From an uncultured Oscillospiraceae bacterium (lineage in GTDB: Bacteria; Bacillota; Clostridia; Oscillospirales; Oscillospiraceae): a stretch of DNA of 57,384 nt. Where the stretch lies: the NCBI GenBank assembly GCA_905234425.1, contig CAJOHR010000002.1, positions 1 to 57,384 of the forward strand, read 5' to 3'. Of the stretch, positions 24,181 to 33,555 are shown piece by piece. The notes beneath the pieces were generated by a model. That model did not search any database. It was not told the origin of the DNA and was given only the letters and a program-made list of their open reading frames with translations. The position numbers and the translations under genes were made by a program. The stretch's first letter is position 1; each line of letters opens with the position of its first letter.

Positions 24181-24711
24181 TTGAACGTCACAGACTTCCA
24201 TGAGCGTATGACGGACTTTATTAAGGACGTAGTAAAGGAAGAATTACTCCCAGTCCGCCCATCTAAATCGGATCCGAATCCGTCTCCGAAAGCCGCTGAC
24301 GTCCATATGAATCGTCTCCCGGACAGCAAATCGTGGCAGAGCAAGGCGCCCTATATCCTGGTGCAGGTGAGGGGCTGGAAGGACTACCAGAATGAGGGCC
24401 AGCGTCCGAAGGCCGCCTGCACGGTCCGCCTGATTTTTTGCCTCTACTGTGAGAACGAGACTGAGGGCACCATGTATGTGGAGAACCTGATGCAGCGGGT
24501 GCGAGAACGTATTCTCCGATACCCGATCATCGGGAGCCAATACAAGTTGATTCTGGAGGAAGGCATGGAGGCTGTCCCGTATGACGGAGACACAGCGCCT
24601 TACTACGGCGGTGAAATGGAGTCCGTATGGGAAATCCCGACAATCAGAATGGAGAGTAGACCATGGCTAGACAACGTAGCGTATCCGCTGAACCCGAGTT
24701 ACAGCGGGTAG
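24181..24711 (+). CDS. Tail terminator-like protein
   Basis: 176 residues from TTG 24181, which lies 7 bases after AAGGAGG; an ATG at 24175 is only one base from it. An alpha/beta fold with an N-terminal helix, Pro-Tyr-Ile-Leu-Val-Gln-Val and Thr-Val-Arg-Leu-Ile-Phe-Cys-Leu-Tyr strands and a helix Met-Gln-Arg-Val-Arg-Glu-Arg-Ile-Leu. Gene order (after Z, before sheath) is that of gpU-type terminators that cap the tail tube. Function inferred from position and fold pattern. Confidence 0.55.
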   Translation: MNVTDFHERMTDFIKDVVKEELLPVRPSKSDPNPSPKAADVHMNRLPDSKSWQSKAPYILVQVRGWKDYQNEGQRPKAACTVRLIFCLYCENETEGTMYVENLMQRVRERILRYPIIGSQYKLILEEGMEAVPYDGDTAPYYGGEMESVWEIPTIRMESRPWLDNVAYPLNPSYSG

Positions 24712-25067
24712 CGGAGACGGTGGAGGAATCCACCGGTAAGGATATCGCAATCTGCGAGTCCATGTATATCGGCCCGACGATCCCGGGCGTAATCCACAAG
24801 AGTGCAATCTATATGTTTGGCAAGGAGCAGCTGGAGACCGCAGAGGCGGACCTCATAGCTGCTCTTGACAATTTCGAGGAGAAAGGCCGCGTCGATGCAG
24901 TGACAGGATATGTTGCGCTCCAGATGGCTGTAGCCAAGTACCCGGAGATTGCCAGCCTGATTGTTCCTGTGGACGGGATCATGAAGGGCCTTGAAGACAT
25001 CAATACGCGGGGAACCGATCTGTACAAGGCCAACCGGGCGCTTGTGAAATCGGCAGCCCGCAGATAG
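24663..25067 (+). CDS. Hypothetical tail-region protein (134 aa)
   Basis: Starts 49 bp inside the end of the previous gene with GGAGAG upstream. Central Gly-Pro-Thr-Ile-Pro-Gly-Val-Ile and a long helix with Glu-Thr-Ala-Glu-Ala-Asp-Leu-Ile-Ala-Ala-Leu. It is a conserved companion directly before the sheath in many contractile Clostridia phages as far as I recall, without a named role. Confidence 0.6.
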   Translation: MARQRSVSAEPELQRVAETVEESTGKDIAICESMYIGPTIPGVIHKSAIYMFGKEQLETAEADLIAALDNFEEKGRVDAVTGYVALQMAVAKYPEIASLIVPVDGIMKGLEDINTRGTDLYKANRALVKSAARR

Positions 25068-25079
25068 GAGGAAAACCTT

Positions 25080-26243
25080 ATGAATCATGGCGTATACACA
25101 AGGGTCCAGGACACTTCGGTCTCGACTCCGGCGTCGGTGAGTGTCGGCATCCCGTTCATCGTCGGTGCAGCTCCGGTTTCTGACGCCGATGCGGACACCC
25201 GGGCCAATCTGAACAAGCCCTACATCTGCTACACCTACGCAGAGTTCGCGGAGCAGTTCGGCGAGAGCACCAACTGGGCCAAGTACCCCCTGTGCGAGGC
25301 GGCCTATGTGTACTTCAAGCTGTTCAACGTCGGCCCCATCGTGGTGTGCGCGGTCAACGAGGACGCCACTGCCGAGGACTATCAGACGAAGGTGATCGCC
25401 GGTATCGAGTACATCGAGCTGTGCAAGACCCAGCTGGGCCTGGTGCCCGATCTGATCCTCTGCCCCGGCAAGGACAACGTCAGCGCCGTGCAGGCGGTCA
25501 TGCTCGCCAAAGCGGCAAGCATCAACGAGAAGTACCAGGCCAGGGCTTTGGTGGCCGTGGACGGCGCGACCTACACCGCCGCCATCACCGCGAAGAACTC
25601 CGGGTCCTTCAACGAGTGGGGCATCGTCACCTACGGCTACCCCAAGCTGGGCGATCTGCAGTTCCACGGCACGCTGTTTGAGGCGGCCCGGATGACCTCT
25701 ACGGACAACGACAACGGCGGCATCCCCTACGAGTCCCCCTCCAACAAGTATGTCCCGATGGACAGCCTGGTCTCCAGCACGGGCACCGTCCTGGACCTCT
25801 CCGAGAGCCAGGCCAACCTGCTCAACGCCGCGGGCATCTGCACCTTCATCAACCAGGGCGGCCAGTGGACCGCCTGGGGCAACTACACCGGCGCATATCC
25901 CGCCAGCTCCGACGTGGTGGAGTACTTCATTCCCGTGGCCCGGATGTTCGACTATGTGCGGAAAGTGGTCACCAACACCTTCCGGGACAAGGTGGACAAG
26001 CCCCTGGACCGGCGGCTGCTGGACTCTGTCAATGACAGCGTCAACCAGTGGCTCAACGGCCTGGTCGGCGCCGGCTATCTAATTGGTGCCCGCTGCGAAC
26101 TGCTGTCCGCAGAGAACCCCACCACCGACCTGATGGCCGGTATCATCAAGTTCCACATCTACATGACGCCTCCCGGACCGGCTCAGGAGATCGACTTCAT
26201 TCTGGAGTATGATCCCGACTATCTGGAGACGCTTTTCAGCTAA
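25080..26243 (+). CDS. Tail sheath protein
   Basis: 387 residues, start after GGAGG. The N-terminal Gly-Val-Tyr-Thr-Arg-Val-Gln-Asp, Val-Gly-Ile-Pro-Phe-Ile-Val-Gly-Ala-Ala-Pro, and C-terminal Asp-Lys-Pro-Leu-Asp-Arg-Arg-Leu-Leu-Asp-Ser-Val, Gln-Trp-Leu-Asn and Pro-Pro-Gly-Pro-Ala-Gln-Glu-Ile belong to the P2 FI-type sheath family. The contracting sheath shows this is a myovirus-type phage. GC-ending codons dominate, as for the capsid gene. Confidence 0.92.
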   Translation: MNHGVYTRVQDTSVSTPASVSVGIPFIVGAAPVSDADADTRANLNKPYICYTYAEFAEQFGESTNWAKYPLCEAAYVYFKLFNVGPIVVCAVNEDATAEDYQTKVIAGIEYIELCKTQLGLVPDLILCPGKDNVSAVQAVMLAKAASINEKYQARALVAVDGATYTAAITAKNSGSFNEWGIVTYGYPKLGDLQFHGTLFEAARMTSTDNDNGGIPYESPSNKYVPMDSLVSSTGTVLDLSESQANLLNAAGICTFINQGGQWTAWGNYTGAYPASSDVVEYFIPVARMFDYVRKVVTNTFRDKVDKPLDRRLLDSVNDSVNQWLNGLVGAGYLIGARCELLSAENPTTDLMAGIIKFHIYMTPPGPAQEIDFILEYDPDYLETLFS

Positions 26244-26260
26244 GAGAGGAGGACTGACAA

Positions 26261-26785
26261 ATGACTCAAGATCGGCGAGATCAGGCGATCGACAATTTTG
26301 AACTGTACGAGGACAGCGTCAACTTCCTCGGCGTTGCCAGTGTGGACCTTCCCAACCTGGCATTTTTGACCCAGATCCTCAATGGGTCCGGCATCGGCGG
26401 CAACATCACCGCTGTTATGGTGGGCCAGATGGAGGAAATGAGCACCACGGTGCATTGGAGAAACCTCACCAATGAGTCCGCCAGCCTTTCCACCCCCAAG
26501 CGGCACGCTCTCGATCTGCGGGCCGCCCTCCAGGTGGAGGACCCCATCAATAACCGCATCGAGTTCCGGGCTATCAAGCATGTGATGGTGGTGATCCCCA
26601 AGAGCATCACCGGCGGCAAGCTGGCTCCGGCCTCTACCGGCGATGCCGGGTCCGAGTATGCTGTACGCTACTGGGCTTTCTACATCGACGGAGTACGCCA
26701 GTGGGAGGTTGACCCGTTCAACCACAAACTGGAGGTCAATGGTGTGGACTACACCGCTGACATCCGGAGGGCCTTGGGCCACTGA
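26261..26785 (+). CDS. Tail tube protein (P2 FII-like)
   Basis: 174 residues, 17 bp after the sheath. Recognised by Asp-Asn-Phe-Glu-Leu-Tyr-Glu-Asp-Ser at the N-terminus, Val-Asp-Leu-Pro-Asn-Leu and a C-terminal Glu-Val-Asp-Pro-Phe-Asn-His-Lys-Leu-Glu-Val-Asn-Gly-Val-Asp-Tyr. The rigid inner tube is always encoded right after the sheath in P2-like tails. Followed by a strong hairpin. Confidence 0.9.
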   Translation: MTQDRRDQAIDNFELYEDSVNFLGVASVDLPNLAFLTQILNGSGIGGNITAVMVGQMEEMSTTVHWRNLTNESASLSTPKRHALDLRAALQVEDPINNRIEFRAIKHVMVVIPKSITGGKLAPASTGDAGSEYAVRYWAFYIDGVRQWEVDPFNHKLEVNGVDYTADIRRALGH

Positions 26786-26792
26786 CAATCCA

Positions 26793-26822
26793 TCCCCGGA
26801 TCGGGTCATCCCGGTCCGGGGA
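26793..26822 (+). terminator. Strong hairpin after tail tube gene
   Basis: Stem TCCCCGGATCGGG (26793-26805), loop TCAT, stem CCCGGTCCGGGGA (26810-26822), with one G-U pair. No U-tract follows, so it may act as an attenuator or RNA-stability element that keeps sheath and tube levels above those of downstream genes. Confidence 0.5.
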
Positions 26823-26849
26823 CCAATTATCTGAAAGGAGACTATCACA

Positions 26850-27257
26850 ATGGCATTTAAGACCGAAAACCCCACCGCTCTGGGCGGTGTTGACGAAGAT
26901 ACCAAGGTGGATCCGGAGGAAATGGCAGCGGCAGAGCAGGCTGCAAAGGCCGCGGAGGACACCGTTCACTATGATCTGAAACGGCCCGTCGATTACGCCG
27001 GGAAGCGCTATGATCACTTCGATCTGGACTTTGAGCGACTGACGGGCAAGGACTGCCTGGCAATCGAACGGGAGGTAGAAGTGACCACCGGCAAGAACGT
27101 GGTAGTACCGGCGCTGAACTCCGAGTATCTGGTCCGGTTCGTGGCCCACGCTTCTGTGGAGCCTGTGGGCGCGGATGTAATCTATGCGCTCAAATCCAAG
27201 GACTTCATGGCCATCACCGGAAAGGCCAGAAGTTTTTTACTGGCGTCGGAGTCCTGA
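26850..27257 (+). CDS. Tail assembly chaperone, short form (gpG-like)
   Basis: 135 residues, read without frameshift. The N-terminus is Ala/Glu-rich. The body has Tyr-Asp-Leu-Lys-Arg-Pro-Val and Phe-Glu-Arg-Leu-Thr-Gly-Lys-Asp-Cys-Leu, a common chaperone pattern. Chaperones of this kind coat the tape measure before tube polymerisation. The 3' end carries a slippery T-TTT-TTA (27233-27239) a few codons before the stop, which gives rise to a longer form. Confidence 0.8.
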   Translation: MAFKTENPTALGGVDEDTKVDPEEMAAAEQAAKAAEDTVHYDLKRPVDYAGKRYDHFDLDFERLTGKDCLAIEREVEVTTGKNVVVPALNSEYLVRFVAHASVEPVGADVIYALKSKDFMAITGKARSFLLASES

Positions 27258-27436
27258 TCGGGGACGGCGGGGCATGGCTCCGCAAGCAGTGCCTGATTAT
27301 GACCCGGAACAACAAGACGCCGGTGGATTTCTGGCTTGGGCTCAGATTGTCGGAGTTATCCGATTGGATTGCCACCAACAATGAACTAGAACAGGAAGCG
27401 AAACAGCGGGCCAAGGAAGCGGCTCAAAACAGATAA
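26850..27436 (+). CDS. Tail assembly chaperone, -1 frameshift fusion (gpGT-like)
   Basis: After a -1 shift at T-TTT-TTA (27233-27239) the ribosome continues from codon 27239 in the -1 frame to TAA 27434-27436, giving a 195-residue fusion. The added 65 residues have Gly-Ala-Trp-Leu-Arg-Lys-Gln-Cys and Phe-Trp-Leu-Gly-Leu-Arg-Leu-Ser-Glu-Leu, and a basic helical end. The -1 frame has no good start of its own for this segment. It ends 16 bp before the tape measure gene, as lambda G/GT does. Confidence 0.8.
27233..27239 (+). promoter_or_regulatory. Slippery heptamer T-TTT-TTA for -1 frameshifting
   Basis: The zero-frame codons are AGT-TTT-TTA. The heptamer has the ideal X-XXY-YYZ form, identical to the HIV-1 gag-pol slip site. 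It lies 18 bases before the zero-frame stop. GC-rich sequence begins about 15 bases downstream and could pair as a stimulator. Confidence 0.8.
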
Positions 27437-27451
27437 TCAGGAGGTGGAACC

Positions 27452-30400
27452 GTGGCGCAGAAGGAATATGAGATGCGATACAAGCTGGCGGCGGAAGCCT
27501 CCAGTTTTTCGTCTGCATTCACCCAGGCTCAGCAGACCCTTACCCAGACCGGGGAAAAGGTCAAGGAGCTTGCCTCCCTGCAATCGGACGTCTCCGCCTA
27601 TGAGCGGCAGCAGACCGCCATAGAGGCCACCAAATCCAAACTGGACCTGCTGGAGCAGCAGTACAACAACTACCAGCGGGAGCTTGACGAGACCGGCACA
27701 TTCTCGGCGAAGCTGGCCAACGAGCAGGCCAAGGTCTGGCAGCAGTATGAGCAGGGCAACGCCAAGCTGGAACAGCAGGAACAGAAGCTAAAGGAAATGG
27801 GGGACGCGCTGACCGAGGCCGGCGTGGACACCGAAAACCTTACCGATGAATCCGAACGGCTTCACTCCGAAATGGTGGAGCTGAAACAGCAGGAGCAGCA
27901 GGCGGAACAGGCCACCAAGGAACTGGGCGACGAGGCCGACAAGGCCGGAGACGAGATCCGGGAGCTTGGTCAGGAAGCCGATAACGCCGGGGATAAGTCC
28001 GAGGGCTTTGGCGACAAGGCAACCGCTGCGCTCACTGCCGTCGGCACGCTCCTTGCCTCCAGGGAGATCTACAACCACCTCAAGCAGATCACAGAAGCGT
28101 TTTGGGAATGCGCGGAGGCGTCCGGAGACTTCCAGGCTGCCATGAGCAATGTGGAGGCCCTGTCCGGGGCCTCCGATCAGCAGATGCAGCAGCTGACAGC
28201 CACGGCCAAGGAACTTGGTGCCACCACAAAGTTCACCGCCGAGGAATCCGCTGCCGCCATGGGCTATATGGCAATGGCCGGATGGGACGCGGATCAGATG
28301 CTCGCCGGTATCACTGGCACAATGAGCCTGGCTGCTGCCTCCGGAGAGGACCTGGCTACCGTCTCCGATATTGTCACCGACAGTATGACAGCCTTCGGGC
28401 TTTCCGCTGCAGACGCCGGGCGTTACGCTGATGTTCTGGCGGCAACAGCCACCAACTCCAACACCAACGTCTCCATGCTGGGAGAAACCTTCAAGTATGC
28501 GGCACCGCTGGCAGGAACCCTGGGCTATGCGGTGGAGGATGTAGCGGTGGCCACCGGCCTGATGGCCAATGCGGGCATCAAGGGCGGAGAAGCGGGTACC
28601 ACTCTGCGGAATATGTTCACCCGTCTGGTGAAGCCTACCAAAGAGAGTGCTGACGCCATGAACGCGCTCGGGATTTCCCTGACGGATGATTCCGGACGCA
28701 TGTACACCTTCATGGAGCTCATGGAAATCATGCGGGACCGGTTCGCCGGACTGACAGAGCAGGAACAGACCTTCTACGCTGCCGAGCTGGCAGGGCAGAG
28801 AGGTATGAGCGGCTTCCTGGCTGTCATGAACGCAGCAGAGGGTGACTTTGCATCTCTCTCAAATGCCATCACGGATTGCTCCGGCGCAGCGGAACGCATG
28901 GCTGACATCAAACTGGACAATCTGAACGGTCAGCTGGTCCTGCTGCAGTCTGCATGGGACGGCGTGAAGATCGCCGTCGGCGACGATCTGAGCCCGGTCC
29001 TCAGCAATGCGATCGGCTTACTGACCGATATCCTGGGACCGGTGACGGAATTCATCAACGAACATCCGGCGCTTGTGACCGGGATTGCAGCGGCAACAGC
29101 TGCTCTGACAGTTGCAACCGGGGCTATGGTGGCCTTTGGAGCTGCATCTATGTTCCTGGCTCCGTTGGGTCTTAGCCTTGGGACCGTTGCCCTCGGCATC
29201 GGCGCGATTGCGGCAGCAGCCGGAGGCATCGGTATTGTCGCTGGTTTGCTCTCCGACATGGGGAACGAAGCAGAAGAAGCCGCTGCCCAGATGCAGAGCC
29301 TGTCCGGGCAGGTTGCAACGCTTGGTGTCAACTCTGACCTGATTGGCGAATATAACCGACTGTCCGAAGCGGTACAGGATTCCTCCCTCAGTGCAGAGGA
29401 ACTGGCGCAGAAGCAGATGGAGCTCGACAATGTTACTGCACAGCTCAAGGCGGCATATCCCGAGCTTCTGGGGCAGATCGACGCAGGGACCACCGCCTGG
29501 AACCTTCAGATGCGGGCAATCCAGGACACGATCAACGCGGAGCAGGCGGCCGCCATGGTGGAGTTCAACACCAATGCCGCCGGCGCCATTGATAACCTGC
29601 TGGATTTGAAGAACGCCTACGAGGAAGCTCAGGACGCATATCAAACCGCCCAGGATAACATGGCCCAGGGCTTTGACTTGGATGTGGATTCGACCATTGA
29701 GCGGGTTCAAACGCTGAAGGACGAGCTGCAGGAGAAGATCGAAGCTGGAGAGATTTACTTTGACGATCAGGAATACCTGGACGGAGTTGCGGAGCTGAAT
29801 AACGCTCTGACCCAACTGACTGGCCGCGAGGTCCATATCGAGGGTCTTTCTGATGTGGACAGCTACCTCCAGATGATCGGGTCCGGAGCGCTGGATACAT
29901 CCGACAAGGTGCAGGGGCTGTCCGAGGGCGTTGCGGAGGCATCCAACACGGTAAGTGATTCCTACCAGAAGTTGAGCGAATCGCAGCGGATGTTCCAAGG
30001 GTTCCTGGAAAGCGGCATCACAACGATGGACGGGCTCCGGGAAGCCTCCGGGCGCACTGATCTTTCGTTGAAGGATCTCGGACTTACCGAGGAAGACGTG
30101 GCGGCGAAGGTTGCCAGCGGCAGCATGAGCGCCAGCGAAGCAGCCCGAATCTACGGGCTGTATGAACAGGACGTTCGTATGCTGGCCGAGGCTCAGCGCC
30201 AAGAGGCGCAGGCAGCCCAGGACAGCGCGGCGGCCAATGATAGAGCTGGCACTTCCGCTCAGCGATCCTATCGGGAGCAGCTTCAGCTTCAGTATGCTTC
30301 GCAACTGGTGGTTGACGGATACATGGACGCGGAGGGCGCGGCCCAGGCGTTCAACGTCAGCGTGGAGGATCTGACTACCTACATGGAGGAGCAGGAGGAC

Positions 30401-31864
30401 GAGGCCCAGCGTCTGGCCAATGCGGTGGCCGCCTATGAGAGCGGCGCCATGAGCGCGGCAGGGGCGTCGGAGCGGTTCGGAGTATCACTGGAAGACGTCC
30501 ATGTGGAATCCTTTGAAAACGCCCTGCGAAATCTGATCAGCACCTACGGCGAAGTCTACACGGCAGCCTATGAGTCCATGAGCAAACAGTACAGTTTGTG
30601 GGACGAGGCGGCGGAGGTCAGCGCCACGAGCATGTCCACCCTCCAGAGCAATTTACAGTCGCAGATTGACTACTGGAACAACTACAACTCCAACCTGGCG
30701 GCGGTGGCCCAGGCGGCCCAGTCCGCGGGCATCGACATTTCCGGCATCTGGTCCTCTCTCTCCAGCGGAGACGCGGGAGCGGTTGCGGCGGTGGCCGGAA
30801 TCGCTCAAGAGATCGCCTCCAGCGCAGATGGGGGCGCGTCATCCCTCCAGGGATATGTGGACCAGTACCAGGAACTCCAGGACGCGATGGGGAACACTGC
30901 TGAGACCATTGCCACCAACAGCCAGGAGGTCGTGGACGCGGCCAACGGCGTGTGGGATGCGGTCAAGCAGGGCATGGCGGACGCAGACCTGGCCGGGGCA
31001 TTTTCCGAGAGCGCCGGGGACACCCTGCAGGGGTACATCGACGCATGGACCAGCGGCCAGGGAGCCGTGGGTGATCAGCTGGCGACTGACGCGGCGGCAT
31101 GGCTGGAAATGTTCAACGGAGCCCTGGGGACCCACTCTCCCTCCACGATCACCATCCAGTCCGGCGTGGACACCATCACCGGATTTGTCAACGGCGTGGA
31201 TGCGACGGCGCCAGATGCTTCAAACGCACTGGCAACTGCCGGGCAGAATGCCATAACTGCGTTCCAGGCAATCATGAACGCATCGTCACTGTACTCCGCC
31301 GGTGTCGCGGCCATGCAGGGCGCAATCAACGGCATTAACGCCATGATCCCCTCTCTGGTGGCAGCGGCGCGAAATGCCGGTCTCCAGGCGGCCAACGCCT
31401 ACAAAGCTGCACAGGATATTCACTCTCCATCCAAACTGTTCGCCTGGTTTTCCGAGATGGACATCCAGGGGGCCATTGAGGGCCTGGAGAAGAATCAGGA
31501 TGATGCCAACCGGGCCTTCGCTGCGGCGGCAGAATCCGGCGTTAAAGCGTACAGAGAGGCCTATGATGGTTTTAACCTTCCCGAGATTCAAAGCATCGTC
31601 TTGAGCGCAGAACTCAGCAGGATGCTTACGGCACAGTGGGAAGGGGCAACCTCGGCCGTTCCTGCCGTAGAGTCTCCGTCTGCCTCTGACCGCGAGGAGC
31701 CGGTTATTATCAATTTCTCTCCGGTCTTTAACCTCGAAGGTGTGGAAAACAGAGAACAGTTGCAGGAACAGTTGGATATCTACACCGAGGAACTGCAGCG
31801 GTGGCTGCTGGACGTGGTAAACAACGAACGGCAGGACGCCAAACGGAGGGCCTATTCACGATGA
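27452..31864 (+). CDS. Tail tape measure protein
   Basis: 1470 residues, the largest gene. Residues 1-190 are coiled coil (Gln/Glu/Ala-rich). Residues 200-500 are a TP901-type core (Asn-Val-Glu-Ala-Leu-Ser-Gly, Thr-Lys-Phe-Thr-Ala-Glu-Glu-Ser-Ala, Gly-Thr-Thr-Leu-Arg-Asn-Met-Phe). A hydrophobic Gly/Ala region follows near 540-610 that may insert in the host membrane. The C-terminal part has two His-Ser-Pro-Ser motifs typical of phage tape measures. It sets tail length and is chaperoned by the products upstream. Confidence 0.92.
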   Translation: MAQKEYEMRYKLAAEASSFSSAFTQAQQTLTQTGEKVKELASLQSDVSAYERQQTAIEATKSKLDLLEQQYNNYQRELDETGTFSAKLANEQAKVWQQYEQGNAKLEQQEQKLKEMGDALTEAGVDTENLTDESERLHSEMVELKQQEQQAEQATKELGDEADKAGDEIRELGQEADNAGDKSEGFGDKATAALTAVGTLLASREIYNHLKQITEAFWECAEASGDFQAAMSNVEALSGASDQQMQQLTATAKELGATTKFTAEESAAAMGYMAMAGWDADQMLAGITGTMSLAAASGEDLATVSDIVTDSMTAFGLSAADAGRYADVLAATATNSNTNVSMLGETFKYAAPLAGTLGYAVEDVAVATGLMANAGIKGGEAGTTLRNMFTRLVKPTKESADAMNALGISLTDDSGRMYTFMELMEIMRDRFAGLTEQEQTFYAAELAGQRGMSGFLAVMNAAEGDFASLSNAITDCSGAAERMADIKLDNLNGQLVLLQSAWDGVKIAVGDDLSPVLSNAIGLLTDILGPVTEFINEHPALVTGIAAATAALTVATGAMVAFGAASMFLAPLGLSLGTVALGIGAIAAAAGGIGIVAGLLSDMGNEAEEAAAQMQSLSGQVATLGVNSDLIGEYNRLSEAVQDSSLSAEELAQKQMELDNVTAQLKAAYPELLGQIDAGTTAWNLQMRAIQDTINAEQAAAMVEFNTNAAGAIDNLLDLKNAYEEAQDAYQTAQDNMAQGFDLDVDSTIERVQTLKDELQEKIEAGEIYFDDQEYLDGVAELNNALTQLTGREVHIEGLSDVDSYLQMIGSGALDTSDKVQGLSEGVAEASNTVSDSYQKLSESQRMFQGFLESGITTMDGLREASGRTDLSLKDLGLTEEDVAAKVASGSMSASEAARIYGLYEQDVRMLAEAQRQEAQAAQDSAAANDRAGTSAQRSYREQLQLQYASQLVVDGYMDAEGAAQAFNVSVEDLTTYMEEQEDEAQRLANAVAAYESGAMSAAGASERFGVSLEDVHVESFENALRNLISTYGEVYTAAYESMSKQYSLWDEAAEVSATSMSTLQSNLQSQIDYWNNYNSNLAAVAQAAQSAGIDISGIWSSLSSGDAGAVAAVAGIAQEIASSADGGASSLQGYVDQYQELQDAMGNTAETIATNSQEVVDAANGVWDAVKQGMADADLAGAFSESAGDTLQGYIDAWTSGQGAVGDQLATDAAAWLEMFNGALGTHSPSTITIQSGVDTITGFVNGVDATAPDASNALATAGQNAITAFQAIMNASSLYSAGVAAMQGAINGINAMIPSLVAAARNAGLQAANAYKAAQDIHSPSKLFAWFSEMDIQGAIEGLEKNQDDANRAFAAAAESGVKAYREAYDGFNLPEIQSIVLSAELSRMLTAQWEGATSAVPAVESPSASDREEPVIINFSPVFNLEGVENREQLQEQLDIYTEELQRWLLDVVNNERQDAKRRAYSR

Positions 31865-32079
31865 GTACATATACGACAATCCAAGGGGACATGTGGGATT
31901 CCATAGCCTATAAGGTCTATGGAGACCGGAGCTACACCGGGAAACTGATGCGCTTAAACCCCAAATACCACGATTATTTCATCTTCCCGGCTGGTATTGA
32001 GTTGACTATGCCGGAACCGACAATCACCCTCAACACATTGCTGCCTCCATGGAAGCAGGTGAGTTCCAATGGCGATTGA
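31861..32079 (+). CDS. Tail protein X (LysM-like, P2 gpX)
   Basis: 72 residues from ATG 31861, overlapping the tape measure stop. A short LysM-type pattern is visible: Gln-Gly-Asp-Met-Trp-Asp-Ser-Ile-Ala-Tyr-Lys-Val-Tyr-Gly-Asp and Asn-Pro, Ile-Phe-Pro-Ala-Gly-Ile-Glu-Leu. P2 gpX works at the tail tip with gpD and gpV. It overlaps the next gene by 11 bp. Confidence 0.85.
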   Translation: MSTYTTIQGDMWDSIAYKVYGDRSYTGKLMRLNPKYHDYFIFPAGIELTMPEPTITLNTLLPPWKQVSSNGD

Positions 32080-33544
32080 CAAATACGACGCCAGGCGTAC
32101 AGACTTTGAGCTTGTGATTGACGGCGCTGACGTGACTGACGATGTAAAGCCATATCTGATTTCTCTGTCCTACACCGACAACCAAGAGGACGAATGCGAC
32201 GATCTTCAGATCGTATTACAGGACCGGGCCATGCTCTGGACCAAGGGCTGGCTCAATAATATGGTTGAGGCTGCGGCCTCCCTGGTCGGTGAGGGCGGCG
32301 GCACAGTATCCGGCGGCGCAGCCAGTCTCAAGAGCAATCAGGAATCCTCCGGGAACTCCAAAAAGGCAACCATCGGCACGGAGCAACGGGAGGCGTATGA
32401 GGCCAGCGTCAGGAACATGGCAACCGGGCTCAAAATATCCGCCACCATCATCCGGCAGAATTGGACCGGACATGGCGAGGAGGACAAACTGCCCTGCGGT
32501 GAATTTGAGCTTGACAGCCTGATCGTTTCCGGGCCACCGAACACCATCACCATCAAAGCAACGTCTCTGAGCTACGGGCAGCCTATTCGGCAGACCAAGC
32601 GCAGTCAGGCGTGGGAGAGTTACAACCTCTCTGGGATTGCCTCTGAGATGGCAAGCAAGAATGGTCTGGGGTGTGACTATCTGGCATCCACTGACCCGTA
32701 CTATGACTATGAGGAGCAGGATCAGCAGAGCGATATTGATTTTCTCTCTGGCCTTTGCCATGAGGCCGGGCTTTCGCTCAAATGCACAGACGGGAAATTG
32801 GTGATCTTCTCGCAGAAGGACGAGGAGGCCAAGGACCCGGTGATGACCATCACCAACGGGGAAAGTCCATATTCCGGGTATAAACTCACTATTGCCGCCA
32901 CGGATGCCAATTACAATGCCTGCCGTGTCAGCTATGTGGACAAGGACGGCAAACTCATTGAGGGGACCGCCTATGCCTCCGGCTACTCCGACCCCACGCA
33001 GGACACCGAGACCGGGGAGATCACGGACACGAATCAGGTCTTGGAAATCTCCCATCGTGTCACCAGCATCGGCGAGGCCCAGGCCCTTGCCAGCTATTAT
33101 CTCAGGCTCCGCAACAAATACGGGAAGCAGACGCATTTTGACATGGCCGGGGACCCGGTTCTACTGGCGGGGGCCAACTACTCGGTGGAAGGATGGGGCA
33201 GCTTTGACGGAAAGTATTCTATTACCACCGCCAAGCACGCTGTCTCCAGCAGCGGATACCGGGTGAGCGTGGACGGCAGATGGATCGAGGCTGAACCTGT
33301 CAAAGAGGAGGTACAAGAGGCCGTGGTGGAGAAATCCTCCGGGTTCAGTGTCGGAGATAAAGTAAAAATCGCCGACGGTGCGCCAGTCTACGGCATGGGA
33401 ATCACCCTGCAGGACTGGTGCTATGGCGGATATGAATTCGAGGTCATTCAAGTGGGCGGTGAAGGCCTCCCGGATGATCGGGTGGTCGTTGGTATCAACG
33501 GCGTGGTCACAGCGGCTATTGCGGCCAGCGACCTTTACACTTAG
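32069..33544 (+). CDS. Baseplate hub / late control protein D family
   Basis: 491 residues. The first 330 follow the gpD/VgrG hub pattern: Phe-Glu-Leu-Val-Ile-Asp-Gly-Ala-Asp-Val-Thr, Asp-Asp-Leu-Gln-Ile-Val-Leu-Gln-Asp-Arg, then Gln-Ser-Asp-Ile-Asp-Phe-Leu and Leu-Cys-His-Glu-Ala-Gly-Leu. A Gly/Ser linker interrupts near residues 70-100. The last 60 residues form a separate small beta domain (SH3-like by look: Ser-Val-Gly-Asp-Lys-Val-Lys-Ile). The hub joins tube and spike. Confidence 0.85.
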   Translation: MAIDKYDARRTDFELVIDGADVTDDVKPYLISLSYTDNQEDECDDLQIVLQDRAMLWTKGWLNNMVEAAASLVGEGGGTVSGGAASLKSNQESSGNSKKATIGTEQREAYEASVRNMATGLKISATIIRQNWTGHGEEDKLPCGEFELDSLIVSGPPNTITIKATSLSYGQPIRQTKRSQAWESYNLSGIASEMASKNGLGCDYLASTDPYYDYEEQDQQSDIDFLSGLCHEAGLSLKCTDGKLVIFSQKDEEAKDPVMTITNGESPYSGYKLTIAATDANYNACRVSYVDKDGKLIEGTAYASGYSDPTQDTETGEITDTNQVLEISHRVTSIGEAQALASYYLRLRNKYGKQTHFDMAGDPVLLAGANYSVEGWGSFDGKYSITTAKHAVSSSGYRVSVDGRWIEAEPVKEEVQEAVVEKSSGFSVGDKVKIADGAPVYGMGITLQDWCYGGYEFEVIQVGGEGLPDDRVVVGINGVVTAAIAASDLYT

Positions 33545-33555
33545 GGGGTGCTGCA

